Source of the DNA: Hofstenia miamia
Taxonomy: Eukaryota > Xenacoelomorpha > Acoela
Assembly (NCBI GenBank): GCA_004352715.1
Contig: SCFE01000082.1
Coordinates: forward strand, 1,354,299 to 1,418,298
Length of the DNA stretch: 64,000 nucleotides
Direction of reading: 5' to 3'
Shown here: positions 12,101-25,346 of the stretch, in pieces
How the letters are laid out: each line of letters opens with the position of its first letter
Position numbering within the stretch: the first letter of the stretch is position 1
Notes under the pieces: model-generated
Database searches by the model: none
Told to the model about the DNA's origin: nothing
Seen by the model: the letters and a program-made list of their open reading frames with translations, nothing else
Made by a program: the position numbers and the translations under genes

Positions 12101-15100
12101 TAAAGAATGTTTTTGGATTCATATCCGATTTCTTGAGTAAAGTCTTGCGGTCTGTGACTCCAGTAGAGTCAAGATACAGTCGAAACCGGTTTTTTCTTAC
12201 ACTGGGTTTTTCTTACTTTCTTATTTTTCTTACTTTTCATTCATGCAAAAAATTAAAAATTCATCTTTTACAGCTTAAGTCAATTGGTTTTTTCTTACTT
12301 CGGTTTTTTCTAACTTATCGGTTCTTTCTTACTCTGTTATCTGCTTTAAATGAAAAAATGCGTTCAATTTGAAGTGAGTTTTTCTAACTTTTTGGTCTAC
12401 TATTTTCTGGTCATAAATTCATGTTAGAATAATTGTCTCTCGCCTTCTCATTGTCACCACCAAGGTCAGATTCCGCAGAGGTGAAATGGCCTCACCCATT
12501 CATATGTTAGAAACATGAGATACTGTATCGTCGAATGCTGACTCATTCATTCGGTTTAAAGCTAAGCGACGATGCCTGGCAATGGGAATTTATTACAATA
12601 GATTTTAACTTGCAAAATAACGTTTTCTAAGTTGACGCTATTTTAAGCAATTATCTAACGAGTACTGTACAAACTTTTATCCATCGATGCTGACTCATTC
12701 ATTCGGTTTAAAGCTAAGCGACGATAGATATAGCCTATCATAGACTTCGTTACTGATTTGATGTAGACACGAGCGTCTCTATTGAATTTCGTTATGGCAT
12801 CGAAACAAGTGCGTTTAACCCTAGCTGAGAAACATCGTCTCATAGGGCTTTATGAGGCCAAGACACCCAAGGCGAAATTGGCGCGGATTTTCAAAATTTC
12901 AAAGCCTTCCGTTGGCTACATCATCAATCAGAAGAATAAGATAGCAAAGCAGTTCAACGCTAACCCAAACAGCAAGAGAAAGTCGATCAAAGGTGCCGAA
13001 AAAAACCAAGACATTGATGAACCTCTGCTTCAGTGGTTCATGAACATGAGAGCAGCCTCAAAGGAACTCAACTCAGCTATTATTTTGGAGGCAGCCAAAC
13101 AGGCTGCTAGAAGACTCGGACGTGATCCTGATGCGGTGAATGATTCTTGGGTACAAAGATGGAGAGAACGCCATGGCATTCGTTATTTGGCGCTACATGG
13201 CGAAAGTGCTGAATGCCCGAATTTTGAAGACTGGCTCGACGCTATTCAACCAACCATCACGAAGTACCCGGCTGACACTATTTTCAACATGGACGAGACA
13301 GCACTGTTTTGGCGAATGCAGACCAGCAAGACTTTTGTTGGACCTCAAGAACAAGAGCCACGGGGAAGAAAACCCATGAAAACGCGAGTTACATTACTCG
13401 TGGGCTGCTCAATGGCAGGCGAGAAACTGCCTCTTCTTTGCGTTGGATCATCGAAAAACCCTCGTTGGCCTACGGTTGGAGCGAGAAAAGCTGCGCCACC
13501 CCTGAAGTATTGCTCATCGAGGAAAGGATGGATGACTACTGCTCTTTTTACTGACTGTTTGAAAGACCTTGAACTAAAGTTGAAGAATCGGAATCAAAAA
13601 GGTCTTGTACTGCTTGACAACTGCCCCTCACACAGAGGTTTCGAAGAGATATACGATGGAGTCAAGACGAATTTGGAAGTTAAGATGTTGCCTCCTAACA
13701 CATCGTCCAAATTGCAACCTTGTGATCAAGGAGTTATCAGATTGCTGAAGGCACACTACAGAGGAAAGTTGGCCCGTTTGCTGATTCATAAGGCAGTGAA
13801 AGACGTGAGTCTATACGAGGGCTTGCAAATGGTACGCGCTGCATGGGCCAACAATGTTACGGAAGACACCATCAAGAATGCATGGCGCAAATCTGGACTT
13901 CGGAAAGAACAGATTCGAGAAGAGCTGGACGTCGTGATGTCGGAAAATCCCGAATTCGAGCAGCTTGCTGTCATCGAAGACGAAGAGGTGGTCTCAGAGA
14001 ACATTAATCTCGACATCAACTCTTTCATCGATGGCGGAGCGGTGGAGGAGGAGGAGGAGCATGAAGACAATATCGACGAAAAGGAATCGATTGAGAACAG
14101 TCCTGCTGTGCCCCCTTCAGTCTCTGAGTGCCTGAAACTCATGGATTTGGTGAGCAAACGCTTTATCTTAAGCTCTGGCGATGAGCCAGTTTGTGTCACA
14201 GACGTGAAGCAGGCCCTGATGAGCCTGCCAAAGTCCCAATCGCGAATCACGGACTTTTTTGTTCAAAAATAACTCCCTATAGACGTTTTTTGTTTGAGTT
14301 CGAAAAAAAGTTCTTTTTCTATAACTATTGGTTTTTTCTTACTTTTTTTGGTGCAAAAAAATGGTTAGAAAAAACCGGTTTCGACTGTATTGCAGAATAT
14401 TTCTGGCATTTTGATTAGACAAGTTTAGTGAAAATTAATAAAATCCCTGTCTCTATCTTATGTTTACGGGTATTGTTGTTGATTGTGCGTGATCACCTAA
14501 ATTAGTTCGTCAACAGCATGATACTTTATTGAGATGAAAAGATTTGTGTACTGTAGTTGAAGGGTTTTTGTATTTGAAAATTTTTTCTCATTTTTTTACA
14601 AGAGCTATAATTGTAATCATTATGGTGTAACAGTGGGAGATATCGGCCCTATATCCAAAAAAATGAGTTCAGAAATATTTAATGTCATTTGTTCTGTTAA
14701 ACTCTTCCTTACCCGTAGACCTATACAACCTGGGTGGAGGATTTCCTTCCGCCTATTAACCTTTGATTACTACTCAAAGTAGCGTAGTTCTCACTGAAAC
14801 TAGGTTTAACGACATTGTTAGTAGATTCATATGGCCACTGTCTGTCGAGATGATTGTGATTCAGTGCATAAGCATTGTTGTTGCATCATTTTGGTCAGTA
14901 ACAAATAAAACTCCCATGAAATAAGTTTTAATTCCAACATGAATTTCATTTGTGGTACGGATCTCGACTTTAGTTCTAAAATTATGCTTTAAATTATTAC
15001 CACGATCAATTTATTGACCACGTTAAAAAAATTTGTCTCTAAACAAGGTTTCTTAGCTTATTTTTAGCGATTTCAATTTTTCAGTTGTAGATTCGTTCTC

Positions 15101-18100
15101 ATAGCAGCATTCCAATGCTTTCGACGGTATGAATTTATAGGATTTATTGTTTAACATTAACTTTTAAATGTGGTGTAATTCACCCTTCGCAGACAATGCA
15201 ATTATCGCATGTCGTTTGAGTATGGACGGTGTAAGTGATTTCACAAATTTCTTTATCATCAATAGCACCCCAACCGCAAAATCTGTGCCACTACCCCAAA
15301 ATATATTCAGATTATCTTCGACATAGGTTTGACACGTGGTTTTCTTTATGTATTCAATGGAGAGTAACGATTTTCTCCTTGTATAATAAACTGTACACCA
15401 TCATAAATGCAAGCATCTCTTACAAGCGAAACAAGCCCAAGATATTACCCCTATCATGTTATTTCCTTTAGCATATTTATTAACAGGTATATAACTAAAA
15501 GAAAGCGATTTAACAACTGTTCTAATTATTCTAACCTTGTCTCTCTCAAAGGTATTACAAATGAGTTATTGAACTCATTGGAACTTGAAAAGTTTGCCGA
15601 CTTTAAAGGTTTAATTCGTGCTGTTTTACTTCGGTTTTTCGATATTCATGTTTACCATGACCAATCAATACAATGCTCACGCTGTTAGGATGCTGATAAT
15701 TCTTTCAACCATTATTTTTCTTCTGTTTTCGAAGAAAATATATAAATCAGCTCAAATTCTACTGCCTTTCACGGAAAACCCCTTCACTATTGATGTACCA
15801 AATCAACAAAGTTCTCCGTTGACTTACCTTTTTCACTGTTACATGACCTCCATGTACTCCAACACTTCTCCATATTGTATCTATAAGTACTTTCCCTGCC
15901 AACTGGAAAATCTCAATAATTATGATGACACTTCACAAACGTTGAACACATTCGGACATCGCGAACTAAGACATATGAACTTGCTATCCAAACTTCGAAC
16001 TATCTTTACACAGTACTTTGTACTAAACTTTCTTCAGCCAAATTTGGTTTCCAGAAAAGAAAATCGATTTCTATTCAAGTCCTATTTTCCTTGATGAGCT
16101 TTATGATCGATATGAAAAAAATGAATCATGCTATACTCTTTATTGTAAAACGAGCAAAGCATTCGATAAAGTGCGATTCTTTTACCCAAGCTTTTGCAAT
16201 TCAACATTCATCCCAACACTATATTTTAAATTAAGTCCTATCTGTCTTGGCACTCTCAAGCTGTTTGGATCAATCTTCCCACCGCTGATCTCATTCAATG
16301 TAACCAGTAGTATTCCACAAGAATCAGTGGTTAGACCAATTTTATTCCTAATTTTCGTTAACGAACTCCCTGACATATTCTCACTCCCTCCATTTGCCTT
16401 TTGCTGATAACTTAACAGTAACAAGGTACGACCTACATTCCTTCTCACTGGATTTCACTGCCTGAGACTCATGGGCCTTAGCAAAAAGCATATTGTTCAA
16501 TATCAATACAATTTCTGACGAAAAAGTCTGCACGACATTACTCGCATCTCCTGATGTTACTAGAAAACTCAAAGCCAAAGATCTTTTGATAACAAATACG
16601 AGTACTCTATGGTATTTTGCCATTAGGAATTACTTGAAAACTTGTTCATATGCACCGTTGAAACTCAAACTCTTGGTACAATTTAATGCTTCATTACATT
16701 TTTTTCTCATTCTCTCAAATTTAAAAGTTTCATCCAGCAATTAAAACACGACTATAGGAGTGATCAAAAGCTAGAAATGCTTAAAAGCAAATGCGCGACC
16801 TGAAGCCTCATCCAATTTCAATGCTATTTTTATTAATAAATTTAACAACAATCAACAAAATATCGATCTTTCAGCATATGTAGCAACTTACACCTCTGGA
16901 AAACCTAACATGTTTTCCAAGAACAAAAATATTCGTATGCTAACTAGATCAAGAAGCAAACTTTCTACTTATGTTGCAAACTGTTCGTAAAAACCACCGA
17001 GAATAGCTATTATGACAGTCCCAAACTAGTTAAGAAACGCCTTAAAGACCTTTTCTTTGGCAATGGTTCAGTTTTTACTATGCCCCAAACAAATTGTACC
17101 ATTAGTATAGCAGAATTCTATTAAATTCCATAAACCATATTTTTTATTTTTATGTTAATATAGGCGTTTTACAAGTACTACTACTATTACTAATCTACTG
17201 CAGTTGTATTTGTCTCAACTGGAAAGGAGACATTTTAGCCTCGTTCATAGGAAATGCTGTTGCCGATGACCTTATCTTTATTTCCGAAGCAATTATCAGT
17301 TTTTTAGTCAATACAATATGTAAACGTTTTTTGTCGAAGGGGTAGTTGCAGCGAACAGTGTCGTTATCTTACTTTAAGTTCAACTAGCTTTCTTCCAATT
17401 AAACGTATTAATATACAAAAATACGTAAGGGATTCATAAATTGAGTTTTCATGGTCGGAGACCGAACGAGCAATTATCTCGAGATAATTTGGTTATTTGG
17501 AAAAATTGTGTATAAACTAAAAAGAATTGAGAGACATTTGCAATTTTTGCATGCAAAAACTTTGATGTAAGTCTTGCGAATACGTGCAATAATGAAATCA
17601 ATCTAAAACGGTAAAATGATATTCAACGACAAGCGTAAATGACTCATAAACTGAGTGAAACACTCCAAATGGTTACATGCGGGATTAATCATGCGCACAA
17701 TTAAAGTGAATCGCACACACTTACCTGAAACTTCACATTTGGCTTAAAAGGTATCATGAGAATAGGGAACTCCACATTGTTTATATCATGTAGCAAAATG
17801 TTTCAATTGAAACATAATTATTGTTATTACACAGATAAATTAGATTTTAGCTATGCCCCCAATTTCGCTGTCCGACCTCAAAAATTTGAGCGATGCCCAG
17901 TTTGCCTCCGCTGTTGGTGGTCTGAAGAAAGACGCCATCATTTCGTTGTTGCGCCAAGCGGTCTCTGCTCTCTCTACCTCGACTCCGTCCACCAATGATG
18001 GCCCTGGCGTCATATCATCCTTATCTGACTCCCTAACAAAGCTTTCCTCTGATGTTTCCTCTCTGCAATCCCAAATGTTCTCCTATAGTGCTGCTGCCTC

Positions 18101-21100
18101 GCGTTCTGTCTCATCTCTCCCCAATAATCCTGCTCCGAGTTTCGCACCCGCGCTTGCTCCTCCTTCTGCTCTACCGCATCCTCCCAAGCAGTCTATCCCT
18201 TCATCAACTAACCGTAATCGTCCTCGTCCAGTTTTTGGTTCTAGTGCTTCCTGCTGTCTCCCTGCTGTTCCTATTAGTTCACTTTCGCCGCCTCCCCGCA
18301 AAGCTCATATCTATGTTGGTCGTTTTGCTGCCTCTGTGTCCACCTCAGATGTTGCTGACCACCTTCGTTCGTCCTCTCTACAATTTGATGATGTCATTTC
18401 CATTCCTCCACGTCCTGACTCTCCATTTGTATCCTTCCATGTTGTTTGCGATCAAGTGTCTCATCGTGCACTCATGAATCCTGATGTGTGGTCTGAAGGC
18501 GTCTTGATTCGTTATTACCGCCTCTCTGACGAAGAGCGCAAATCTTTTGGCCTTCGTCCCCGCCGCCGTAATCCGCCTCGCCGTGACTGACTATCTCACT
18601 CTGATGTTCCTCCTCCCCGTAACTCTGGCTTTTCCGTGTTGCTTGCCAATGCCCACAGTCTTGTATCTTTGAATCGTCGTCTCAGCTTTTACAATTTCTT
18701 CTTGCAGTCTCCTGTTGACTTCATTTTCATCACTGAAACCTGGCTTGATCCTGCCATTGCTGATAGTGTTGTTTTTCCCAACTCTACTCTTAAAGTTCTT
18801 TCTCGTATGGATCGATCCAGTGGTCGCCATGGTGGTGTTCTCATTGCCTCTCGTCTTCCTAACCTTGACATCCGTCCCATTTCTTTCGATTCATTATCCT
18901 TCGATTTCTGTTGTGGCTGTGCTGTTGTTCTCAGTGACCACATTGTTTCTCTGCTCTGCGTTTACAACCCTCCGTCGAAAAGTGCCTTCCGCATTCCCGT
19001 TGCTGATTTATCATCTATGTTTGAGTCTTTTCATGACCAGTCTACCTACCTCTCTCGTCACCTTGGCTTTTCCATTCGTCCTCATTTTCTTGTTTGTGGT
19101 GACTTCAATCTTCCTAATGTCTGCTGGAATGCGTTCGACTCTACTGACACTTATGAGTCTGCAGTTTTAGAAGTTTTTGCCTGCTATTCTCTTGAACAAC
19201 TTGTATTTTCTCCTACTTCCAGCTCCTCTCTGCTTGATTTGGTTCTGTGCTCTCACCCCGATTACATATTTGACATATCTGTAATCCCTGTTCCTGCTAA
19301 GCTGTCAGATCACTCATTCGTCAGCTTCAATCTGTTTGTCAACTCTACTTCTCCATCTGCTAATCCGGCTGTTCCACAATATGCTCGATTTAACAGTGAC
19401 TTTCTGTCACTTAATGCTGCTCTCTCATCTTCGCTGCCCGTTTTTAGTGATTCCTTCTCAGTTGACGATTGGTTCACTTTCTTTCATCAAGTTATTTCTT
19501 CTTATGTTCCTCGTCGGCGGAAAAAGCGTGCTTCTCTTCCTTTCTATTTTTCGTCCCTTACTGTGCACTCCTTGAATAAATTGGAGTCTTACAAACGCCA
19601 TTCTGGTACTACTGCTACTCCGAAGCTTGCTTCTCTCACAGAAGATGTTCTCAATTTTATGGAACTTGACAAAGTCTCTTTTCTGTCCAGCTTCTCGTCC
19701 GGTTCTCTTCAAGACTCTTATTCCTTCCTGCGTTCTCTTCATTCCAAGCCCGAGCTCCCCAATTTGAGATGGAACCTTCTTTCTGCTCACTCTGACCTGG
19801 AGAAAGCTGATCTGTTCAACGCGTATTTTGCCTCTAACTTCTCTGTACCTGTCTCCATGTGCCCTGGTCCGCCTGCTGCCTCCCCGCTAATCCGACTTTG
19901 TGATATGGTCTTCAGCGCCCATGATATTTCTCTCATGCTTAAATCTTGCAAGTTGTCTGGTCCTTGTTATCCTGACGGTGTTCCTTCCTTTGTAATTCAT
20001 GAAACCTCCTCCACGCTTTCTATCCATTTAAAGCATCTTTACTCCTTCATTTGCTCCACTAAGCGCTATCCCGCCTGTTGGAAGACATCTTGGATTTCTC
20101 CGCTGTTAAAATCTAATCAGCTTCCCTCCTCGCAGGTCACGTCCTACCGCCCAATAGCTATTCTATCTCGACTGTCTATCATCTTTGAACGCCTTGTTTT
20201 TCGTTATGTATTCCCAAAAATTCGTCACCTCATCTCTTCTTCTCAGCATGGCAACCTTCCTGGTCGCTCTACGATTACTAACCTGCTCACTCTGATCGAA
20301 AACTGCTACTTTCACTCTGATAGTAATGATCCTGGTTGTATTATCTTTCTTGACATCTCAAAAGCGTTTGATCGTCTCCCTCATTCCATTCTGCTTGACA
20401 AGTTACGTTTATTTGGTTTTGATGTGGATTTCATCGAACTGTTCCAGTCCTACCTGACTAATCGCCACCAGTGTGTCAAAATCAACTCGTCTATCTCTTC
20501 TCCTGTCCCCGTTACTAGTGGTGCCCCTCAAGGCTCAGTGTTTGCTGTTCTTTTCTTCCTCGTTGCCATTAACGACCTCCCTCATTCTGTTCTCAACTCG
20601 TCTTGCCTGTTGTATGTCGATGACACTGCGATTTTTGATTTTGGTTGGTCTTTTGCGTCGAACATTTTTTCTGATCTTGAGCACTTGTCTACTTGGTCCT
20701 CTGTCAACCATCTCGATTTTAGCACTACCAAGACATGTGGTATTTCCTTTTCTGTGGCTCCCCCTTCTGATTTGCCTCTACCTGTGAACTTTGCGCCTCA
20801 TCACACTCATCTTGGAGTTCAACTTGCTGCAAACTTAAATTGGAATGGACATGTGTCTTTGCGTCTCCGCAAAGCTAATTCCTCGCTATTTGCCCTTTTC
20901 CGTAATGTTCCTTTTAATACCTCGTCCGCTGTGAAACTCTCTTTGTTCAAGTCCATTCCTCGCGCCATTCTTCTCTACGCGTCTCCTTGTTGGTGGCCTT
21001 CTCGTGCTTTGTTCCACTCCATGGAACGTTTCCAGAAACGCGCTTTCAAATGGATTTCCTCTTTGGACTATAAAGACGCTCTGCTGAAATTCTCCACTCT

Positions 21101-24100
21101 CCCGCTGTCACTCTACTTCCATGCCTGTGATCTCCTTCTGTTCAATCGACTACTGACTCGCAAATTGGATCTTGATCCTTTTGATTTCATTAAGTTCTCT
21201 AATTCCTGCTGCACTCGCTCTGATGATGTTGTCACCTTCTCCATTCGTCGTACAAAGAAACATCGCACCCTTCACTCGTTTTTCAATCGTGCTTGTACTG
21301 CTGCTAATTACATCTTGACTCGCAACCCTCCAACAGCGATTGATTTCTTTTCCCCGTCACCGAGCTTCAAGAAATCTTTGATGGCTTTCCTCTTTGCTGA
21401 GCCCTTCTCCGACTTCGCCTACTCTTCCATTTGCTCCTATTTCATCTCCTGTGACTGTCCTCGCTGCCGTAAAACTTGACTTGTTTTTATTTTCTGTTGT
21501 GTATGCCTTCAGCGCTAAATAAAGTCATTGATTATTATTATTATTATTATTAATGGCAAGAAATCAATGTCAGAGAAATCATTAATAGCATGACTACAGA
21601 TACACGAAATAACTCACCAGTTTCCTGCGATTTCCTAAAAGTGGTAATGGAAGCTCAATTTCATCTTCACTTCTAAAAAAAATTTGACTAATAAAAGTCT
21701 AATACCTTAATCAACGATATTAGTTTTATTGAAAGCCTTTTCGATTTTGTCATCTAGATCTATGCACTACAAAAAAACAAAAAATGTGCTGACTCTACGA
21801 TTCTCTGAAATTTTCATTCCAAATAATGAACATGATAAATTTAAACTAAATTTATTCAATATTACAAAATAAAATTGTGGGCATAGAAGTGAATTCAATG
21901 CGGTAAAGATATTGGTTCTTTTTACAATACATTAGTGTAACAAGAATTTAAAGAAAACCGGAGTTATTCATAACTAGTGCTCCAGCAGAAGGGCTTTCAC
22001 ATGAAAAATATACAAGCCCGCAGTGAGAGTCTCAGAAAAACTATTTGTGCAAAAATATAATATGATTCATGCTTATACAATGTTTTTAGTTCTTCTTTAA
22101 GCTGCAAGTGATAAATAGATGATGATAGCATTTCGACCAATATCTGAATTGTGTAAAATATTTCGGGTTTTATCAATAAATGCTGGTTTGTGCATTCATA
22201 GTTTTACAACTGCACAATTTGTAACCGTAGTTAGGGAGGTACATGACAGTTTTTGAATGAATCTGCATGTGTTTGAACACCAAACTTGATCAAGAGTGAG
22301 ATTTCACTCGATTCATGCAATGAAAATTGGTCCTATTCAAAATACATTAGTTGCGGATAACTGTACTTTGAATTCGATTTGAAAGAATGTTCTTTTAAAC
22401 TGGGATAGCACGAATATATTTTATCGGTGTCTCGTAAAAGGAAGCCCGGAAAAATTTAAAATAATCATTGCAATTTATAACCCACATCTGGACAAATCAA
22501 AATGAAAAAAAATTAAATTCAACTTTCGTTTAGGGAACATTGAAATATAAAATGAAATGGAGAGAATTACTAGGATTTCGGTGTTCTAATGAAAATAAAT
22601 GCTACAATACTGTTATCTATCGCACAAAGGCTTTATAAATGTTAGCATTGTAGTTAAAGACATTTATTACCGCGAAAGTAATATGCGATGTTTATTGCTG
22701 TAAGTAAATTAGATGGTATAAAATTGCGCATACTCAAATATAAACTATAATCATTGGAGGAGTTTCGCTTTCGATTTTGCTTAGATTTAGAAGCATGCAA
22801 AGGAAACACAATCATAAATTTCAGAGCCACAACCATTTTTGCAGATATATTTAAATCAAACAATAAAATCATAATAGTAACAAAATTACGTGACAATGGT
22901 AGAAGCTCAAGCAAATTAATCCCAAAAAACACACACAAAAAATATACAAAAATTGTTCGTAAAAGCTTAGAACTTTTGCACACACATTCAACCAAATACA
23001 ACAAAAATGAGTAAAATACGAAAATAGCATGGAGCAAGGGAAAGAATATAATTAATAGTATACTCTCTTTAACTTGCATAAATCAATGCTTGGCTTCAGC
23101 TAATTTTTATGTTTCAAAACCGCAGTTTCAGAATCGGTTTTTTACCCTTTCTAAATGTGTTTTCATAACACTAAATTAAGTTGCTAATAAGTAAACAAAA
23201 TTAAGTTTTAACTTGACAAGCATTTTGAGGTTTGCTCCAATTTGACTTCATCGTTTGTTGGAAATAGGATTAAAGGCAACTAATTCATATTCCACCGACC
23301 CGGATTATTATAAAGGAAAAATATAAAATTTAACCACTACAATTGACGGTGTAATATAGATTCCCTCCAAAAAATTATTTCCAGAAACAAAAGTCTAACT
23401 ACAAACAATTACAATTTTGGTAATATACATAGCATTACAACATATTATAACAGGTAAGCTTGTTACTTTACTGCATGATACTGGCGATTACAATATTCGC
23501 TTAGAACTCTATAATACCGCATCAGTGTTTGAAGAGCCAAATGTAAGGCATAATTGTCATCCCCCTATCAGTTGATATTGATTACCAATCATGGTTTCAT
23601 ATGTCGATTAATATTAGAAGTATAAGTCGCATACACATAAAATGTTCACAGGATAATAGCTTCCCGTTGTTGCAGAGTATTGCTGTCTAAATGTACATCT
23701 CTAAAACCACAAGAAAAATGCTTATGTCTCTAATCGCAAAAATCGTCAATTTTAGTTTATATATACAGTCTGGAACATTTTATTAGGAACATGTCATTTT
23801 TTATTTTCTTGCAATAGTTTGATTATCCTGGCTTATTTTTTCATGACCTTTCCAGTACAGCAAGTTTACATACAAACCTACATTACACTACAATATAAGC
23901 TGGTCTCAGTCAAACACTACCAAACCAGACACCTATAAGTAAAAATTTCCTGGACATATTAGGGCCATTGCCAATTAGAAAATAAAAGCAGCAAATATAA
24001 TGTAAAAATAAACAAATCACACTGATTAAAAGTTCAAAAACAGTCAATATTTACTGTGGCCACCTTTTGCTTCAATCACACTTGCAATTCTTCGTGGCAT

Positions 24101-25306
24101 GCTGACAACAAGATTGTGCAACATATCAGTAATGGTAGGATTGTGATGCCAAATATTTATGATCTTAGCTATCAACTCCTGTTTGTTTATAATTGTATCT
24201 GCAGCCAGCCGACGTTTAATAATGGCCCACAAGTTTTCTATTGGATTTAGGTCAGGACTATTGCTATCAAAATAGAGTTTCACAAGACGAGCTGTGTGGC
24301 ACGGGCACCATCTTGCATAAATATTCCATCATTATCCGGAAACCATTCATGAAGCTGCGGCACCATTCTTATTTGCATCACTTGTAAGTAGGATGCTGCA
24401 TTCATAGAACCTTCACAGACATGGAGCCTACCAGTTCCATGATAGGAAAATATTCCCCACATCATGACTTTGGTCAGATGCTTCACTTGCTGCTGCACTG
24501 AAGCAGGTGAACGGATTGGCTGCCAAACACGTTGTCGCGAGGCCTGCTGGCACTTAAAAGTTGACTCATCACTGAAAGCAACCTTCCTCCACTCTTCCAC
24601 AGTCCAATTAGCATGCTTGTCTATTAACAGTGAAGGCGCTTCCAGTAGCCATATTGCTTTTCACTCAAAAAACAGAAGTCTTTCAAACATTGCGGCGAGT
24701 GATGAATTATGATTAATAATAATAATTGATAAGGACAGACAATAAATACTGTAACCAGATGTGCAGTGCAAAGTGAAGCATGCAAAGCAATGTGATTGGA
24801 TGGTTCTGGCATTAAATTTGTGGATTTTAAATATTTTTACATTATCTGATTGGCAATGGTCCTAANGGAGGGCGCTACATATTTTGAAAGAAGACTGGAC
24901 CCTACTCTGTTTTTTTCAAATTCGGATATTAGAAATGACTTAAGCATGTAATTTACTGACACTGATAAAAAAACTGGCCAAAATCGGACATATTCCAGCT
25001 GAAACTGGCATTTTTTATATGGGCGGAACCGGACCTCATTTTCACTGGGAAGAACTACTAAATATCAACTTGAAAATAACTTCAGATATTGCAAACCGCC
25101 CAAATTTATTGAAAATGTAAAAATTAGTTTAAAAACGCATTTATAATTGTTGAAATGGTATATAAATTCAACTTTTTTACAATATTGTTCATTTTTTCAT
25201 TTTAAATAATTTTGTTTGGAAATGCCGGCCAAACTGCTCGCGGGAGCTAAGTATACTGAAAATCGGGGGTTGCGGGCGTTAGGTATAAAACCTATGGTTC
25301 TTAGAG

Positions 25307-25346
<40 letters not shown>

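Larger units (their letters stand above)
12177..14387 (+). mobile_element. Complete Tigger/pogo-family DNA transposon
   Basis: A 2,211-bp element flanked by TA target-site duplications (12,175-12,176 and 14,388-14,389). The termini are inverted copies starting CAGTCGAAACCGGTTTTTTC, with one mismatch in the first 24 bases. Inside is one uninterrupted transposase gene. Pogo/Tigger elements move by cut-and-paste into TA. An intact frame, near-perfect termini and a clean TA duplication together suggest a young, possibly competent copy (inference). It is inserted in a decayed Tc1-like gene, inside the FAM219-like intron. Confidence 0.95.
17819..21552 (+). mobile_element. LINE-A: full-length two-ORF non-LTR retrotransposon
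   Basis: The element starts with a 25-nt leader shared with LINE-B, has a very short 5' UTR, ORF1, a single in-frame TGA, an uninterrupted ORF2, an AATAAA signal and an (ATT)n tail. ORF2 has APE endonuclease and RT domains and no RNase H. This places it among APE-type LINEs of the Jockey/CR1-like group; the clade needs a tree. The GC-richer, C/T-biased coding strand contrasts with its AT-rich surroundings. No clear target-site duplication was seen. It lies antisense inside the FAM219-like intron. A related, 5'-truncated copy lies at 39,870-41,970. Confidence 0.9.

Noticed and set aside
13786-14250. 154-codon minus-strand frame, Ser-rich
   Set aside because: Exact antisense of the Glu-rich C-terminal part of the Tigger transposase.
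16182-16623. Minus-strand frames of 80-88 codons
   Set aside because: Antisense of the decayed LINE RT, whose plus-strand motifs are recognisable.
18052-20787. Several 70-150-codon frames on both strands within LINE-A
   Set aside because: Leu/Ser-rich overlaps of the C/T-biased ORF1 and ORF2 coding strand in other frames.
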